From contig JACKBK010000002.1 in assembly GCA_020634555.1 (NCBI GenBank), forward strand, positions 124,001-188,000: a stretch of 64,000 nucleotides of DNA. Reading direction: 5' to 3'. This document shows, piece by piece, positions 45,769 to 54,812 of the stretch. How positions within the stretch are numbered: the first letter of the stretch is position 1; the number at the start of each line of letters is the position of its first letter. The position numbers and the translations under genes are program-made. The DNA is from Caldilineae bacterium. Its GTDB lineage: Bacteria > Chloroflexota > Anaerolineae > JAAEKA01. Under the pieces are notes generated by a model. The model was not told the DNA's origin. It was given only the letters and a program-made list of their open reading frames with translations, and did no database searches.

Positions 45769-45968
45769 CGTCATGCCCACGGAGGCGGGCATCCAGAGCG
45801 CACACCGGGCAAGACCAAGTTTCGCAAAAGGCCGTCGTGGACTCCCGCCTTCGCGGGAGTGACGAGTGCCACCGTCATGCCCGCGGAGGCGGGCATCCAG
45901 GGCGCACACCGGGCAAGACCATGTTTCGCAAAAGGCCGTCGTGGACTCCCGCCTCCGCGGGAGTGACG
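45769..45968. repeat. Two 104-bp tandem copies of a REP-like inverted element
   Basis: Copies at 45769-45864 and 45873-45968 each run from CGTCATGCCC(A/G)CGGAGGCGGGC through 'GTTTCGCAAAAGGCCGTCG' to CTCCCGCCTxCGCGGGAGTGACG. The end arms are complementary to each other. Single relatives lie at 39306-39330 and 51471-51533. Confidence 0.85.
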
Positions 45969-45978
45969 GGTGAGATGG

Positions 45979-46866
45979 TCATAGGTTCCACTTCAGCCGC
46001 TGCATCAACGTGCGATAGAAATAGGCGGGCGAGCGGACGCGCACGAAACGGGCCGATGACGCGCTGGCGTTGACCTCCACGGTGTCGCCGGTGTGCACCT
46101 CAACATCGAACTGGCCGTCGACGCTGAGTATCACCTGGTGGTCGGCAGTCACCTCCAGCCGCACAGTCGAGCCTTCGGCCAGCACCACGGCCCGGTCCAG
46201 ACTCAGGTGTGCGGCGATAGGCACCACCACGATGTTGCGCAACTCAGGCGGCAGGATCGGACCGCCGGCCGCCAGCCCATAGCCGGTGGAGCCGGTGGGC
46301 GTGGACACGATGACGCCATCGGCCGCGTAGCTGGTGAGATAATCGCCGTCGATCCAGGTCGCGACCCGAACGATACGCGCCAGGCGGCCGCGGCTGACCA
46401 CCACCTCATTCAGCGCCTGGAAATGTTCTTCTGGCGCACCACGCTGGGCGCCGTTGCGTCGCAGGCAGGCGTCCAGCATCATGCGCCGCTCCAGCCAGTA
46501 GTCGCCGCCCATGATTCTCGCTAACGGCTCGACCCAGTTGTCCGGCTCGACCTCGGCCAGGAAACCTAGCCGGCCCATCTTGACGCCTAAAATCGGCGCG
46601 GCGTGCTGGGCGCCGGTGCGTGCAGCGCGCAGGATCGTGCCGTCACCGCCCAGCGTAATCAGCATATCGAGGCGCGGCTGTTCTTCGAGGCGAACAGAGA
46701 TGCCGTCCTCGTTCCAGGCCGAGTCCAGCCAGGCTGTTCCGCCGTTGCCGCGGATGTACTGCGCCATCTGCTCGGCCAGGGGCAAGGAGTCTGGCTTGCG
46801 CGGATGATGCAGGATGCCAACGCTCCGCACCGGTTTTAGTTCCGGCTGTCGCTGGTTGTTTTCCAT
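45979..46866 (-). CDS. nadK: NAD kinase
   Basis: Phosphorylates NAD to NADP in the cytosol. 295 residues from the ATG at 46866; a GTG at 46899 inside the hisS end is also in frame. Conserved motifs: 'LITLGGDGTILRAAR' (GGDGT), 'LGVKMGRLGFLAEVE', 'ALNEVVVSRG' and 'VSTPTGSTGYGLAAGGPILP'. It follows hisS after 9 bases, suggesting cotranscription. Confidence 0.96.
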   Translation of the reverse strand: MENNQRQPELKPVRSVGILHHPRKPDSLPLAEQMAQYIRGNGGTAWLDSAWNEDGISVRLEEQPRLDMLITLGGDGTILRAARTGAQHAAPILGVKMGRLGFLAEVEPDNWVEPLARIMGGDYWLERRMMLDACLRRNGAQRGAPEEHFQALNEVVVSRGRLARIVRVATWIDGDYLTSYAADGVIVSTPTGSTGYGLAAGGPILPPELRNIVVVPIAAHLSLDRAVVLAEGSTVRLEVTADHQVILSVDGQFDVEVHTGDTVEVNASASSARFVRVRSPAYFYRTLMQRLKWNL

Positions 46867-46874
46867 ACGTTTCG

Positions 46875-48155
46875 CTACGGCAATCGTTCTTGCAGCCACG
46901 CCACCACTGCGGCGCGGTCCACCGGCTGCTGCTGGCTGTCCGTCAGGTCTCGCACAGTAAACTGTCCGCTGGCGAGCTCACCCTCCCCGATGATGACAAC
47001 AAACGCAACATCGGCCCGGTTGGCCGACTTGAGCTGGCTCTTGAGGCTGCGGTCGCCGAATGGCAACACCGCACCGATGCCGGCCGCACGCAGGTCGCTG
47101 ACCAGCGAAACGGCGGCCTGCTTGGCCTGCTGGCCGATCTCGCCGCGGCCAATATAGCTGACTTGAACCCGAGGCGCGGGCAGCGGTGGCGGGACGATCC
47201 CTTGTGCCTTCAGCGTCAGGATCTGCCGTTCGATACCGCTGCCGAAGCCGATGCCCGGCGTCGGCGGCCCGCCCAGCAGCTCGATCAGCCCATCGTAGCG
47301 GCCGCCGCCACAAACCGCTGCCTGCGCCCCGATACCTTCGGCCCAGACCTCAAACACGGTCTTGGTGTAGTAGTCGAAGCCGCGCACCAGCAGCGTGTTG
47401 ACGGTATAGCTCAAACCCGCCGCATCCAGGTAGCCGCGCAGGGCAGCGAAATGCTCGCGGCACTCGTCGCACAGGTAGTCGATGCTGCGCGGCGCGTCTT
47501 CGATCAATCCTTGCATGGCCTCTTCTTTCGAGTCGAGCAGGCGCAACGGATTGATCTCCAGACGCCGCAGGTCGATCTCATTGAGGCGGCTGCGGTGCCC
47601 CGAAAAATACTCGACCAGCGCGGCGATGTGGGCCGGACGGCAGTTTGGGCAACCGATGGAGTTGATCTGAAACGCCAGGTCCTGGAAGCCAAGCTCGGCG
47701 AACAAGCTGTAGGCGATGGACATCACCTCGAAATCGACGGCCGGGTCGATCTCGCCCAGGGCCTCGACGTTCCACTGGGTATGCTGGCGGTAGCGGCCGG
47801 CCTGCGGCCGCTCCTGGCGGAAGATCGGCCCCATCGAATAGAGTTTCACCGGCGAGGGCTTGACCTTCATGCCGTGTTCCAGATAAGCGCGCATGATGCC
47901 GGCAGTGAACTCCGGACGCAGCGTCAGGCTGACGCCGCCGTTGTCCTCCAGGGTGTACATTTCCTTCTGTACCATCACATCCGCGCCCGCGCCCGCGCCC
48001 CGTTCGAACAGCTCGGTGACCTCGATAATCGGCGTATCGATGTGTTCAAACCCGTACAGACCTGCCAGCCGTTCGATGGTCGCGGTGATGTGACGCCAGT
48101 AGGGCCAATCCTCTGGCAAGATGTCGTTGGTTCCTCGCGGCGCCTGATATAGCAA
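46875..48155 (-). CDS. hisS: Histidyl-tRNA synthetase
   Basis: Class II aminoacyl-tRNA synthetase, 426 residues. Motif 1 region 'PIIEVTELFERGAGAGADVM', motif 2 'FRQERPQAGRYRQHTQWN', histidine-A motif 'LLVRGFDYYTKTVFEVW' and motif 3 'PGIGFGSGIERQIL', then an anticodon-binding domain. I place the start at a TTG (48155) because GGAGAG lies about 7 bases upstream and the protein then begins 'LYQAPRGTNDILPEDWPYW', as in the family. The ATG at 48209 would add 18 residues not typical of HisRS. Confidence 0.95.
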   Translation of the reverse strand: MLYQAPRGTNDILPEDWPYWRHITATIERLAGLYGFEHIDTPIIEVTELFERGAGAGADVMVQKEMYTLEDNGGVSLTLRPEFTAGIMRAYLEHGMKVKPSPVKLYSMGPIFRQERPQAGRYRQHTQWNVEALGEIDPAVDFEVMSIAYSLFAELGFQDLAFQINSIGCPNCRPAHIAALVEYFSGHRSRLNEIDLRRLEINPLRLLDSKEEAMQGLIEDAPRSIDYLCDECREHFAALRGYLDAAGLSYTVNTLLVRGFDYYTKTVFEVWAEGIGAQAAVCGGGRYDGLIELLGGPPTPGIGFGSGIERQILTLKAQGIVPPPLPAPRVQVSYIGRGEIGQQAKQAAVSLVSDLRAAGIGAVLPFGDRSLKSQLKSANRADVAFVVIIGEGELASGQFTVRDLTDSQQQPVDRAAVVAWLQERLP

Positions 48156-48222
48156 GAGTAGCTCTCCGTATTCTGTGACGTTCGATTTTTTCGCCCTCGG
48201 CAGAATCAAACGTCGCCGCGGC

Positions 48223-48258
48223 GTGCTGGATTATAGCTGATTATCGAGGGTCTGTCTA
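48223..48258 (-). promoter_or_regulatory. hisS promoter
   Basis: On the minus strand TAGACA (48253-48258), a 17-base spacer and a perfect TATAAT (48230-48235). Transcription would start near 48223, giving a leader of about 68 bases. No T-box was recognised. Confidence 0.6.
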
Positions 48259-48302
48259 AAGTTCTGGAATGCGATGCGGCGATGCCGGCCTGCCTCGCCC
48301 AC

Positions 48303-49865
48303 TCATCGCCCCAGCAGCGCCGCCGGCATCTCCCGCAGCTCGCGCACACCAAACAGCAGCCCGGCAACAATGTAGACAGCCAGTCCCAACAACCCACCCA
48401 GCGCCACCAGCACCAAATTACCCAGACCCGCGCTCTCGGCGCGGCCTATGAACACCACCAGCATCAGTCCCATGACTGCACTGGCCATGCCGGCGCGCAC
48501 GAAAGTGCGTCCAATCAACCGTCCCTCGACACCCCCCCAACGCTTCCGCAGGATCACCATCAGCACCAGCACCTCGGCGGTAACGGCCAGCGTGTTGGCC
48601 AGCGCCAGCCCACCCGCGCCCAGCACGCCCATCAACAGAATAGCTAACAAGATGTTGGTCACCGCTGAGCCGGTCGCGACGACCAGCGGCGTGACTGTGT
48701 CCTTCTGTGCGAAGAAGGCCCGCGCCGTCAGCTCCAGACAGGTATGTGCGATCAGCCCCAGTGCAAAGAAGCGCAGCGTCGTATAGACCGCGTCAACAGC
48801 CGCCGCGTCGAACTGGCCGCGCTGGTAGAGAAAAGACAGCAGTGGCCGGCCCAACAGGATCAGGCCAACAGTCGCAGGCAGCGCCAGAGCGATCACGAAA
48901 CGCAAGGTCTCACCCAGCGTGCTGCGCAGTCCGGGGATATCGCGCCGCGCGGCCAGCTCGGCCATGGTCGGAAAGGCCACCAACCCAAACGCGGTACCGA
49001 TCAGCGTTTCGGGCAGTTGCATCGCGTCCCAGCCCCACTCAACCGAACTAACGCCGCCCGCGCCCAACCGCGACGCCAGGTTGGTCGTCGCAATCAAGGT
49101 GAACTGAAAGACGAAGAGATCCAGCACGCGCGGCCCCAGCAACACCAGCACCCGCCGCACCGGCTCTGTCTTCAGGTCCAGCACCGGCCACCAGCGAAAG
49201 CCGAACTTGATCAGCCCCGGCACCTTGATCAGCAGATGCAGCAACGAGCCGAAGACAGCGCCGATGGCCAGCCCGGTGACGCCCATCGTGGGCGCCAGGA
49301 AAAGCGCGCCGGCCGCCACGCCCAACGGGTAGACCACCGGAGCCAGTGCCGGCAGGAAGAAGTGTTTGAAGCCGTTGAGTGCGCTCCCCTGCACCGCGCT
49401 GATGCCGAAGATGACGGTCGAGAACAGCACGATGCGCATCACTTGCACCGTCTCGGCCTGGGCTGGCGGCGGAAAGCCGGGTGCGATGACGATGCTGACC
49501 AGCCAGGGTGCAGCTATCCAGGCAATACTGGCCAGCACGCCAATCACGATCACCACCAGATTGGTAATGGCCGCGGCCAGTCGCCATGCGCCAGGCCTGT
49601 CGCCGTCGGTCAGAAAATCGGCGAAGACGGGGATGAACGCCGTGGCCAACGCGCCGCCAGCCACGACTGCAAACAGAAGATCGGGCAGTTTGAAGGCTGC
49701 GTAGTAGGCGTCCAGCGCCGCGCCGATGCCGAACTCCTGGGCGACGATGATGTTGCGAAAAAGCCCGGCGACCGCGGCCAGTCCAAACAGGAACGTGACC
49801 AACAGCGTGTTGCGGGTGATGTGGGTCAGGCGCGATGCAATGGTCGGTTGGGCGGTGGAGGACAT
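48303..49865 (-). CDS. murJ: MurJ/MviN lipid II flippase
   Basis: 520-residue polytopic membrane protein with about 14 helices. Typical segments: 'VAGLFRNIIVAQEFGIGAAL', 'PDLLFAVVAGGALATAFIPV', 'VVYPLGVAAGALFLAPTMGV', 'RAFFAQKDTVTPLVVATGSA'. It flips lipid-linked peptidoglycan precursors across the membrane, or belongs to that exporter superfamily. The length is normal. It reads out of a region with a mobile-element-like inverted repeat. Confidence 0.92.
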   Translation of the reverse strand: MSSTAQPTIASRLTHITRNTLLVTFLFGLAAVAGLFRNIIVAQEFGIGAALDAYYAAFKLPDLLFAVVAGGALATAFIPVFADFLTDGDRPGAWRLAAAITNLVVIVIGVLASIAWIAAPWLVSIVIAPGFPPPAQAETVQVMRIVLFSTVIFGISAVQGSALNGFKHFFLPALAPVVYPLGVAAGALFLAPTMGVTGLAIGAVFGSLLHLLIKVPGLIKFGFRWWPVLDLKTEPVRRVLVLLGPRVLDLFVFQFTLIATTNLASRLGAGGVSSVEWGWDAMQLPETLIGTAFGLVAFPTMAELAARRDIPGLRSTLGETLRFVIALALPATVGLILLGRPLLSFLYQRGQFDAAAVDAVYTTLRFFALGLIAHTCLELTARAFFAQKDTVTPLVVATGSAVTNILLAILLMGVLGAGGLALANTLAVTAEVLVLMVILRKRWGGVEGRLIGRTFVRAGMASAVMGLMLVVFIGRAESAGLGNLVLVALGGLLGLAVYIVAGLLFGVRELREMPAALLGR

Positions 49866-49914
49866 TGTCAGTGGGTCGATTGCTGTCGTCTGGCTTGAGT
49901 TTCGTCGATCAGAT

Positions 49915-50046
49915 GTAACTATTCAGGCTATCACGGAGCCATAGACTTCGGAAGTCGCCGAAGCAAGGAGGAAGCATCTCGCACCGCGTTAGACTGGTTG
50001 TTTACGTAGAACCGGCGACTTCCGAAGTCTATGGCTGAACAGTTAC
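49915..50046. mobile_element. MITE-like nested inverted repeat
   Basis: Outer arms GTAACTATTCAG/CTGAACAGTTAC (one mismatch) and inner perfect 23-bp arms starting AGCCATAGACTTCGGAAGTC (49937-49959 with 50014-50036) enclose about 54 bases without coding capacity. No transposase is present. The core GACTTCCGAAGTC recurs at 63312-63330. 50047-50278 contains no gene I can see. Confidence 0.55.
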
Positions 50047-50278
50047 GATCAGGTATTGGCGTTCAACGTTCCTACGGTCGCTGAAGCACCTGAACTGCCG
50101 CCGGCAACTTTTGTCGGATTGCGGAGGTCTTGTCGCTGTTGTTCATGGCTTCAGGCTCTCCCGTCGCAGATTGCGGCACGCTGCCGCGCCTCACGGGAGT
50201 ATACCTGACGACGATTCACCTGTCCAACGCTGGCTGCTGTGTTTTCACGTCAGTCCCCCAACTTTCCCGCCCCGCATG

Positions 50279-51412
50279 TCACGGCAAAATCAGGTGCAGA
50301 TCCCCAAACTCGTGCCACAGATAGCGTTCGCGCAGTGCCTGTGCATACGTCACTTCCAGATGCTGCCGACCGGCTAGCGCTTCCAGCATCGCCAGGTGCG
50401 TTGCCTTCGGCTCGTGCAGGCCGGTCAGCATGGCGTTCACAGCCCGCAGCCCGCGCGCCGGCGTGATCACCAGACGTGTCCAACCTTCACCGCCGCGGGT
50501 CACACCGTCCTCCCCCGTCACCGTCTCCAGCGCCCGCACCACCGTCGTACCCACCGCGACCACCCGCCCGCCGTTAACATGTGCGAGGTTGACCAACCGC
50601 GCAGTTGAGTCAGGCACTCGGTAGAACTCCTCGTAGGGCGGTTCGTGGCCTTCCAGGCTGGCAACACCTGTGTGCAGGATCAACGGGGCAACCTGCACGC
50701 CGCGGGCCACCAACTGCGTGACGATCTCCGGGGTGAACGCCCGCCCGGCCGACGGCATCTCGGCGCTGCCCGGCTCGGTGGCATAGACCGTCTGGTAGTA
50801 CGCCGCCGGCCATGCCTGGTCCACATATTTGTAGCGGATCGGCGCGCCGTAGCGTTCCAGGTAGCTGAGCCAGGGCAGCGGCAGGTCCAGGCTGGCGATC
50901 CAGAGTCGCGAGTGTCCCGCCAGGATCGCGCCGAAACTGCCGGGATGCGGCGCTTCCAGCGTGACACGCCCGCCGCCGGGGAGTCGATACGTCTCACAGG
51001 TCGCGGCTTGCAGGTATTGTTTGCTGGTCCCGCGATCCGGCTTGCGCACCTCGACCAGCCAGCGACCGTCGGGCAAGCGGGTTGACAGGTGCAGCGTGAA
51101 CGGCTCGCCGTCGCCGCGGGTTGCCGGCAACGCCGCTTTGAGTGTGCCGCTGGTGTTCACCACCAGGAGGTCGCCGGCACGCAGGAAGTCGGGCAAACGG
51201 CGAAAGTCGCTGTCAACGATCCTGTCATCGTTCAGGGTAGAGACCATCAGCCGCACCTCGTCGCGCCCCAGACCGCGCGCCTCGGGCGGCTGGCTCGCCT
51301 CCAGTTCGGCCGGCAGCTTGAAGTCCAGCGTTGGCAGGCTGGCCGGCACGGACTGGCAATCCAGTGTGTAGGTGACCGGTGACTTTGTTTGCAGCAAGGT
51401 GTCGGAGTTCAT
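50279..51412 (-). CDS. queA: S-adenosylmethionine:tRNA ribosyltransferase-isomerase family protein (QueA-like)
   Basis: 377 residues from the ATG at 51412. QueA transfers the ribosyl group of SAM to 7-aminomethyl-deazaguanine in tRNA during queuosine synthesis. Conserved segments are 'FRRLPDFLRAGDLLVVNTSG', 'PIRYKYVDQAWPAAYYQTVY', 'EPGSAEMPSAGRAFTPEI' and 'THLAMLEALAG'. The annotated frame further upstream reads through REP-like repeats and the SDR gene and is rejected. No other queuosine gene is nearby; a divergent QueA paralogue cannot be excluded. Confidence 0.88.
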   Translation of the reverse strand: MNSDTLLQTKSPVTYTLDCQSVPASLPTLDFKLPAELEASQPPEARGLGRDEVRLMVSTLNDDRIVDSDFRRLPDFLRAGDLLVVNTSGTLKAALPATRGDGEPFTLHLSTRLPDGRWLVEVRKPDRGTSKQYLQAATCETYRLPGGGRVTLEAPHPGSFGAILAGHSRLWIASLDLPLPWLSYLERYGAPIRYKYVDQAWPAAYYQTVYATEPGSAEMPSAGRAFTPEIVTQLVARGVQVAPLILHTGVASLEGHEPPYEEFYRVPDSTARLVNLAHVNGGRVVAVGTTVVRALETVTGEDGVTRGGEGWTRLVITPARGLRAVNAMLTGLHEPKATHLAMLEALAGRQHLEVTYAQALRERYLWHEFGDLHLILP

Positions 51413-51470
51413 CGTTTGGTCCTGAAAAACATCTGTGTTTGTAGTAGGCGCTTCAGCGCCGTCCATCCGT

Positions 51471-51533
51471 CGTTCCCGCTTGCGCGGGAACCCAGGACTG
51501 TGAAGAGTGGATTCCCGCTTTCGCGGGAATGAC
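51471..51533. repeat. REP-like inverted element between queA and SDR genes
   Basis: CGTTCCCGCTTGCGCGGGAACC is followed by GGATTCCCGCTTTCGCGGGAATGAC, two hairpins forming one REP-like module. A GTAGTAGGCGCTTCAGCGCC hairpin sits just before it at 51441-51460. Confidence 0.8.
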
Positions 51534-51537
51534 AAGT

Positions 51538-52242
51538 TTACGCCAGCACCGGGACGGCGCTGGCCTGATAGCGGCCGCTCGGAAGAGCCCCTTCCAGCAG
51601 CGCCAGCAGGCCGGGGACGCTTTCTTCGGGCAACGGCCGGTCGCTGATATCTTCGCCGGGGAAGGCATCCTGGTGCATCTGCGTCTGCATGTCGCCCGGA
51701 TCGACCCAGTAAACGCGCAAGGATGGGTTCTCGGCTGCCAGCACGTTGGACAGTTGCTCCAGCGCTGCCTTGCTGGCGCCGTAGCCGCCCCACCCTTCGT
51801 AGGCTTCGACGCCGGCGTCGCTGGTGATGTTCATGATCACCGCACCGGGCTTTAGCGTCTCGCGCGCTGCCTGCAACACGCCCAGTTGCGCCACCACGTT
51901 GACGCGGAACACCTCCAGCAGCGTGTCCAGCGGATAGTCCAGCAGCGGCGGCAGCGGGCTGGTTCCCAGCGTGCCGGCGTTATTGATCACCGCGTCCAAT
52001 CCGCCGGTGGCCGTGGCAGCCCGCGCTAGATCACGCCGGTGAACTGCGTCGGCTATGTCGCCGGGGATCGCGGTCACATCGGTCCAGCGGGAGAACGCCG
52101 CTGCTGCCTGGTCCAGCGCTCCGGCTCCGCGGGCATTGACGATCAGACGCCAGCCGTTGCGGGCTAGCGCCTCCGCCAATGCCAGGCCGAGGCCGCGCGA
52201 TGCGCCGGTGATCAGGGCTGTTTTTTGTGTCGTTGTTGGCAT
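51538..52242 (-). CDS. Short-chain dehydrogenase/reductase
   Basis: 234-residue SDR with the NAD(P) motif 'ALITGASRGLGLALAEAL', 'DAVINNAGTLG', the catalytic serine in 'MNITSDAGVEAYEGW' and the YxxxK motif 'GGYGASKAALEQ'. The C-terminal region 'YWVDPGDMQTQMHQDAFP' is usual for the family. Substrate unknown. It stands divergent to the MutS-like gene. Confidence 0.92.
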   Translation of the reverse strand: MPTTTQKTALITGASRGLGLALAEALARNGWRLIVNARGAGALDQAAAAFSRWTDVTAIPGDIADAVHRRDLARAATATGGLDAVINNAGTLGTSPLPPLLDYPLDTLLEVFRVNVVAQLGVLQAARETLKPGAVIMNITSDAGVEAYEGWGGYGASKAALEQLSNVLAAENPSLRVYWVDPGDMQTQMHQDAFPGEDISDRPLPEESVPGLLALLEGALPSGRYQASAVPVLA

Positions 52243-52390
52243 CTTGAAACTCCTTGGGATCTGTTTTGCTTCTTGCTCTCAGTGTATCAAATCCGGCCGG
52301 CCGGCGCATCGGGCACGGGTCCAGAACCTGACCTGTACCTTCGTCCAGGAGAACCGGCGTTGCTGCAAATCTTCCCGAATCGCACTACGA

Positions 52391-52399
52391 TGCTATAAT
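52391..52399 (+). promoter_or_regulatory. Extended -10 promoter of the MutS-like gene
   Basis: TGCTATAAT, an extended -10 with a perfect TATAAT (52394-52399), lies only 10 bases before the ATG at 52410. The leader would be about 4 bases. No good -35. Confidence 0.5.
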
Positions 52400-52409
52400 C
52401 GCGCCCGAT

Positions 52410-54320
52410 ATGAACGAGAACCCACAAGAAGTCTATGAACAGCGGCATGCTGCATTCACCAGCCAGCGCGACGCCCACGACCGTCGCAGCCGTCGTTTTG
52501 GAAATCTCAATCTGCTGCTGATCGCGGCTATACTGGCAGTCGTCGGCCTGGGGTTCTGGTACAACGTGATCCCGCTCTTTGGATTGGCCGGCGTACTGGT
52601 GGCTGTGCTGCTGTGGTCATATGCATCCCACCGACGAGCCAGAGATGCGGCGCAGCGCGCCGGCATGTTGGCTACGATCAACGCCGAGGGGATCGCGCGG
52701 CTGGCACGCGACTGGCACGCGTTGCCCCGGCCCAGCCTGCCGCGCACCGGCGACCCGGACGCGGCCATCGACCCCAGCACGGCGGCTGATCTGGATCTCC
52801 TAGGCTCGGTCTCGTTGGAACACCTCCTCAACACGCCAGGAACTGCCATCGGCAAGGAGGCGCTTCGGCGCTGGATACTGAACCCCGCCGCGACCGAGAC
52901 CGTGCAGGCGCGGCAGGCTGCCATTGCCGAGCTGGCGCCGTCGGTCGAAGAACGCCAGGGCGTCATGCTGCAAGGCCGGCTGATGGGCCAAGCTCAAGGT
53001 GGCTACGACCAGTTCATCGAGTGGGCAGAGGACGTCCCGTGGCTGAGCCGGCGTCCAGCATTGCTCTGGTCGGCGCGGCTGCTGACGTTGCTGACGGCGT
53101 GTCTGGTGATCGCGCAACTGGCCGGCCTCACTGTTTTTCCTGCACTGATCGTTGTCATCGTCGCCAACCTGGTCCTGAGCTACACCGCCGGCCTGCGCGC
53201 CAATGCTGATCTCGACCGCGTGGCTGCGCGTCAAAACGTGTTTGGCGCGTATGCAGGTATCTTCGATCTGATCGGACGCGCGAGCTACACGTCACCGGAG
53301 ATGCTACGCTTGCAGAGCACGTTGACGCGCGGCGATAGCACGGCCGGCGGCCAACTGCGCAGCTTGGCGCGGCTGATGCCGCTGGTCGAGATACGCCGCT
53401 CGATGTTTTTCTTCGTCGTGCAGGCGCTAACCCTTTGGTCCCTTCATGTTCTGTGGTTGCTGGAACGATGGCAGGAGCGGGCCGGGCAGGACGTCCGCGA
53501 CTGGCTGGAAACCCTGGGTGAGGCGGAGGCGCTGATCGCACTGGCGACGCTGCGCTTCGACCAGCCTGACTGGGTATTCCCGGCACCTATCGAGGGCGGA
53601 GAGGCGAAGTTGACCGCTCGCAACCTGGCGCATCCACTGCTGCCGTCGTCCATAGCGGTCGGCAACGATATCGAGGTTGGTCCGCCGGGCAGCTTCTTGT
53701 TCGTCACCGGGTCCAACATGTCAGGCAAGAGCACGCTGCTGCGCGCGGTTGGCGTCAACACGGTCTTGGCGCAGATGGGCGGACCGGTCTGCGCCGCGGA
53801 GATGCAACTGCCGCCGCTGGTGGTCGCCTCCAGCATGCGCGTGCAGGACTCGTTGGACCAGGGCGTGTCTTATTTCATGGCCGAGCTGCGGCGGCTGAAA
53901 TCCATTGTCGATCGCGCGGATGAGACCGAGGCGCGCCGGGTGCAGCCACTGCTCTACCTGTTGGACGAGATCCTGCAGGGCACCAACACCAGCGAGCGGC
54001 GTGTGGCCGCCCGTCAGGTCATCCTGCACCTGCTACAAAGCGGTGCAATCGGCGCGGTCTCGACTCATGATCTGACGCTGGCCGATTCGCCCGATCTGGC
54101 GGCGGCCAGCGTACCGGTTCACCTCGCCGAGTCCTTCACCGACGGCGCCGGCGGGCCGGCCATGACCTTCGACTACACGCTGCGCCCCGGCATTGCCACC
54201 TCCACCAACGCGCTGAAGCTGATGGCGCTGGTTGGGTTGCCGCTGGAAAATGGCGTTTCGTCGGCTTTGGCAGGTGATGGCCACATGCAATCAGGGATGG
54301 GCGTGAAACGTGAGGCGTGA
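52410..54320 (+). CDS. Membrane-anchored MutS-family ATPase
   Basis: 636 residues. Only the C-terminal ATPase half is MutS-like: Walker A 'FVTGSNMSGKSTLLRAVGVN', Walker B 'LLYLLDEILQGTNTSERRVA' and 'GAIGAVSTHDLTLAD'. The N-terminal half lacks the mismatch-recognition domain. Two membrane helices occur near the start ('LLLIAAILAVVGLGFWYNVI', 'PLFGLAGVLVAVLLWSYASH'). More follow near 215-260, and a lever/clamp-like helical region with 'LGSVSLEHLLNTPGTAIGKE' lies between. Such membrane MutS-like proteins are known but uncharacterised; a role in canonical mismatch repair is doubtful. The last residues derive from a heptad repeat. Confidence 0.88.
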   Translation: MNENPQEVYEQRHAAFTSQRDAHDRRSRRFGNLNLLLIAAILAVVGLGFWYNVIPLFGLAGVLVAVLLWSYASHRRARDAAQRAGMLATINAEGIARLARDWHALPRPSLPRTGDPDAAIDPSTAADLDLLGSVSLEHLLNTPGTAIGKEALRRWILNPAATETVQARQAAIAELAPSVEERQGVMLQGRLMGQAQGGYDQFIEWAEDVPWLSRRPALLWSARLLTLLTACLVIAQLAGLTVFPALIVVIVANLVLSYTAGLRANADLDRVAARQNVFGAYAGIFDLIGRASYTSPEMLRLQSTLTRGDSTAGGQLRSLARLMPLVEIRRSMFFFVVQALTLWSLHVLWLLERWQERAGQDVRDWLETLGEAEALIALATLRFDQPDWVFPAPIEGGEAKLTARNLAHPLLPSSIAVGNDIEVGPPGSFLFVTGSNMSGKSTLLRAVGVNTVLAQMGGPVCAAEMQLPPLVVASSMRVQDSLDQGVSYFMAELRRLKSIVDRADETEARRVQPLLYLLDEILQGTNTSERRVAARQVILHLLQSGAIGAVSTHDLTLADSPDLAAASVPVHLAESFTDGAGGPAMTFDYTLRPGIATSTNALKLMALVGLPLENGVSSALAGDGHMQSGMGVKREA

Positions 54321-54368
54321 AACGTGATGTCGCCTTGTGAGACCAGTTTTCACGTTTCACGTTTCAGG
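54303..54368. repeat. GTGAAAC heptad inverted repeat after the MutS-like gene
   Basis: GTGAAAC GTGAGGC GTGAAAC GTGATGT is mirrored by TTTCACG TTTCACG TTTCAGG after about 20 bases. It overlaps the final codons of the MutS-like gene. Related to 24341-24412 and 56143-56203. Confidence 0.75.
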
Positions 54369-54430
54369 TCGCAGCTTGCCAGCAATTGACTTAGCACCCC
54401 CAGTTCATTCAGACAACGGAGCAATCACTG

Positions 54431-54781
54431 ATGGGCGCACCTATCAAGCCAACCATTTCGCCCGAACTGCTCAACCAGATCGACATTCGCGTCGGCACTA
54501 TCGAGCGCGTGGAGGACGTACCGCGCTCCGATAAGCTGGTCAAGCTGAGGGTCAACTTTGGCGATTTTCAGCGAACGGTGCTGGTCGGAATGAAGCAGGA
54601 GCGGGCTGATCCCGGCGAAGTGGTGGGCAGGCAGGCGCTGTTCGTCGTCAACCTGGCGCCGCGCAAGATGATGGGCGAGGTGTCAGAAGCCATGCTTTTC
54701 GACATCGGCTATGCCGACGGCATCACGCCGGTGCTGGCTGTGCCGGAGTCTCCCGTTGCCGATGGCACCCGGGCCGGCTAG
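54431..54781 (+). CDS. CsaA-like tRNA-binding-domain protein
   Basis: 116 residues forming one OB-fold tRNA-binding domain as in CsaA and the MetRS C-terminus: 'IDIRVGTIERVEDVPRSDKL', 'VKLRVNFGDFQRTVLVGMKQ', 'VVNLAPRKMMGEVSEAMLFD'. CsaA was described as a secretion-related chaperone in Bacillus and binds tRNA-like RNA. Its function here is not known from context. The start lacks a perfect ribosome site. Confidence 0.88.
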   Translation: MGAPIKPTISPELLNQIDIRVGTIERVEDVPRSDKLVKLRVNFGDFQRTVLVGMKQERADPGEVVGRQALFVVNLAPRKMMGEVSEAMLFDIGYADGITPVLAVPESPVADGTRAG

Positions 54782-54812
54782 GCTGTGGCAACCAACACAT
54801 CGAGGAAGGACG

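Noticed and set aside
45769..45968. Possible CRISPR array
   Set aside because: Only two units of about 100 bases, each itself an inverted repeat; no short repeats with unique spacers and no cas genes.
51413..51793. N-terminal extension of the QueA-like protein
   Set aside because: It reads through the SDR gene in another frame and through REP-like repeats; family similarity starts after 51412.
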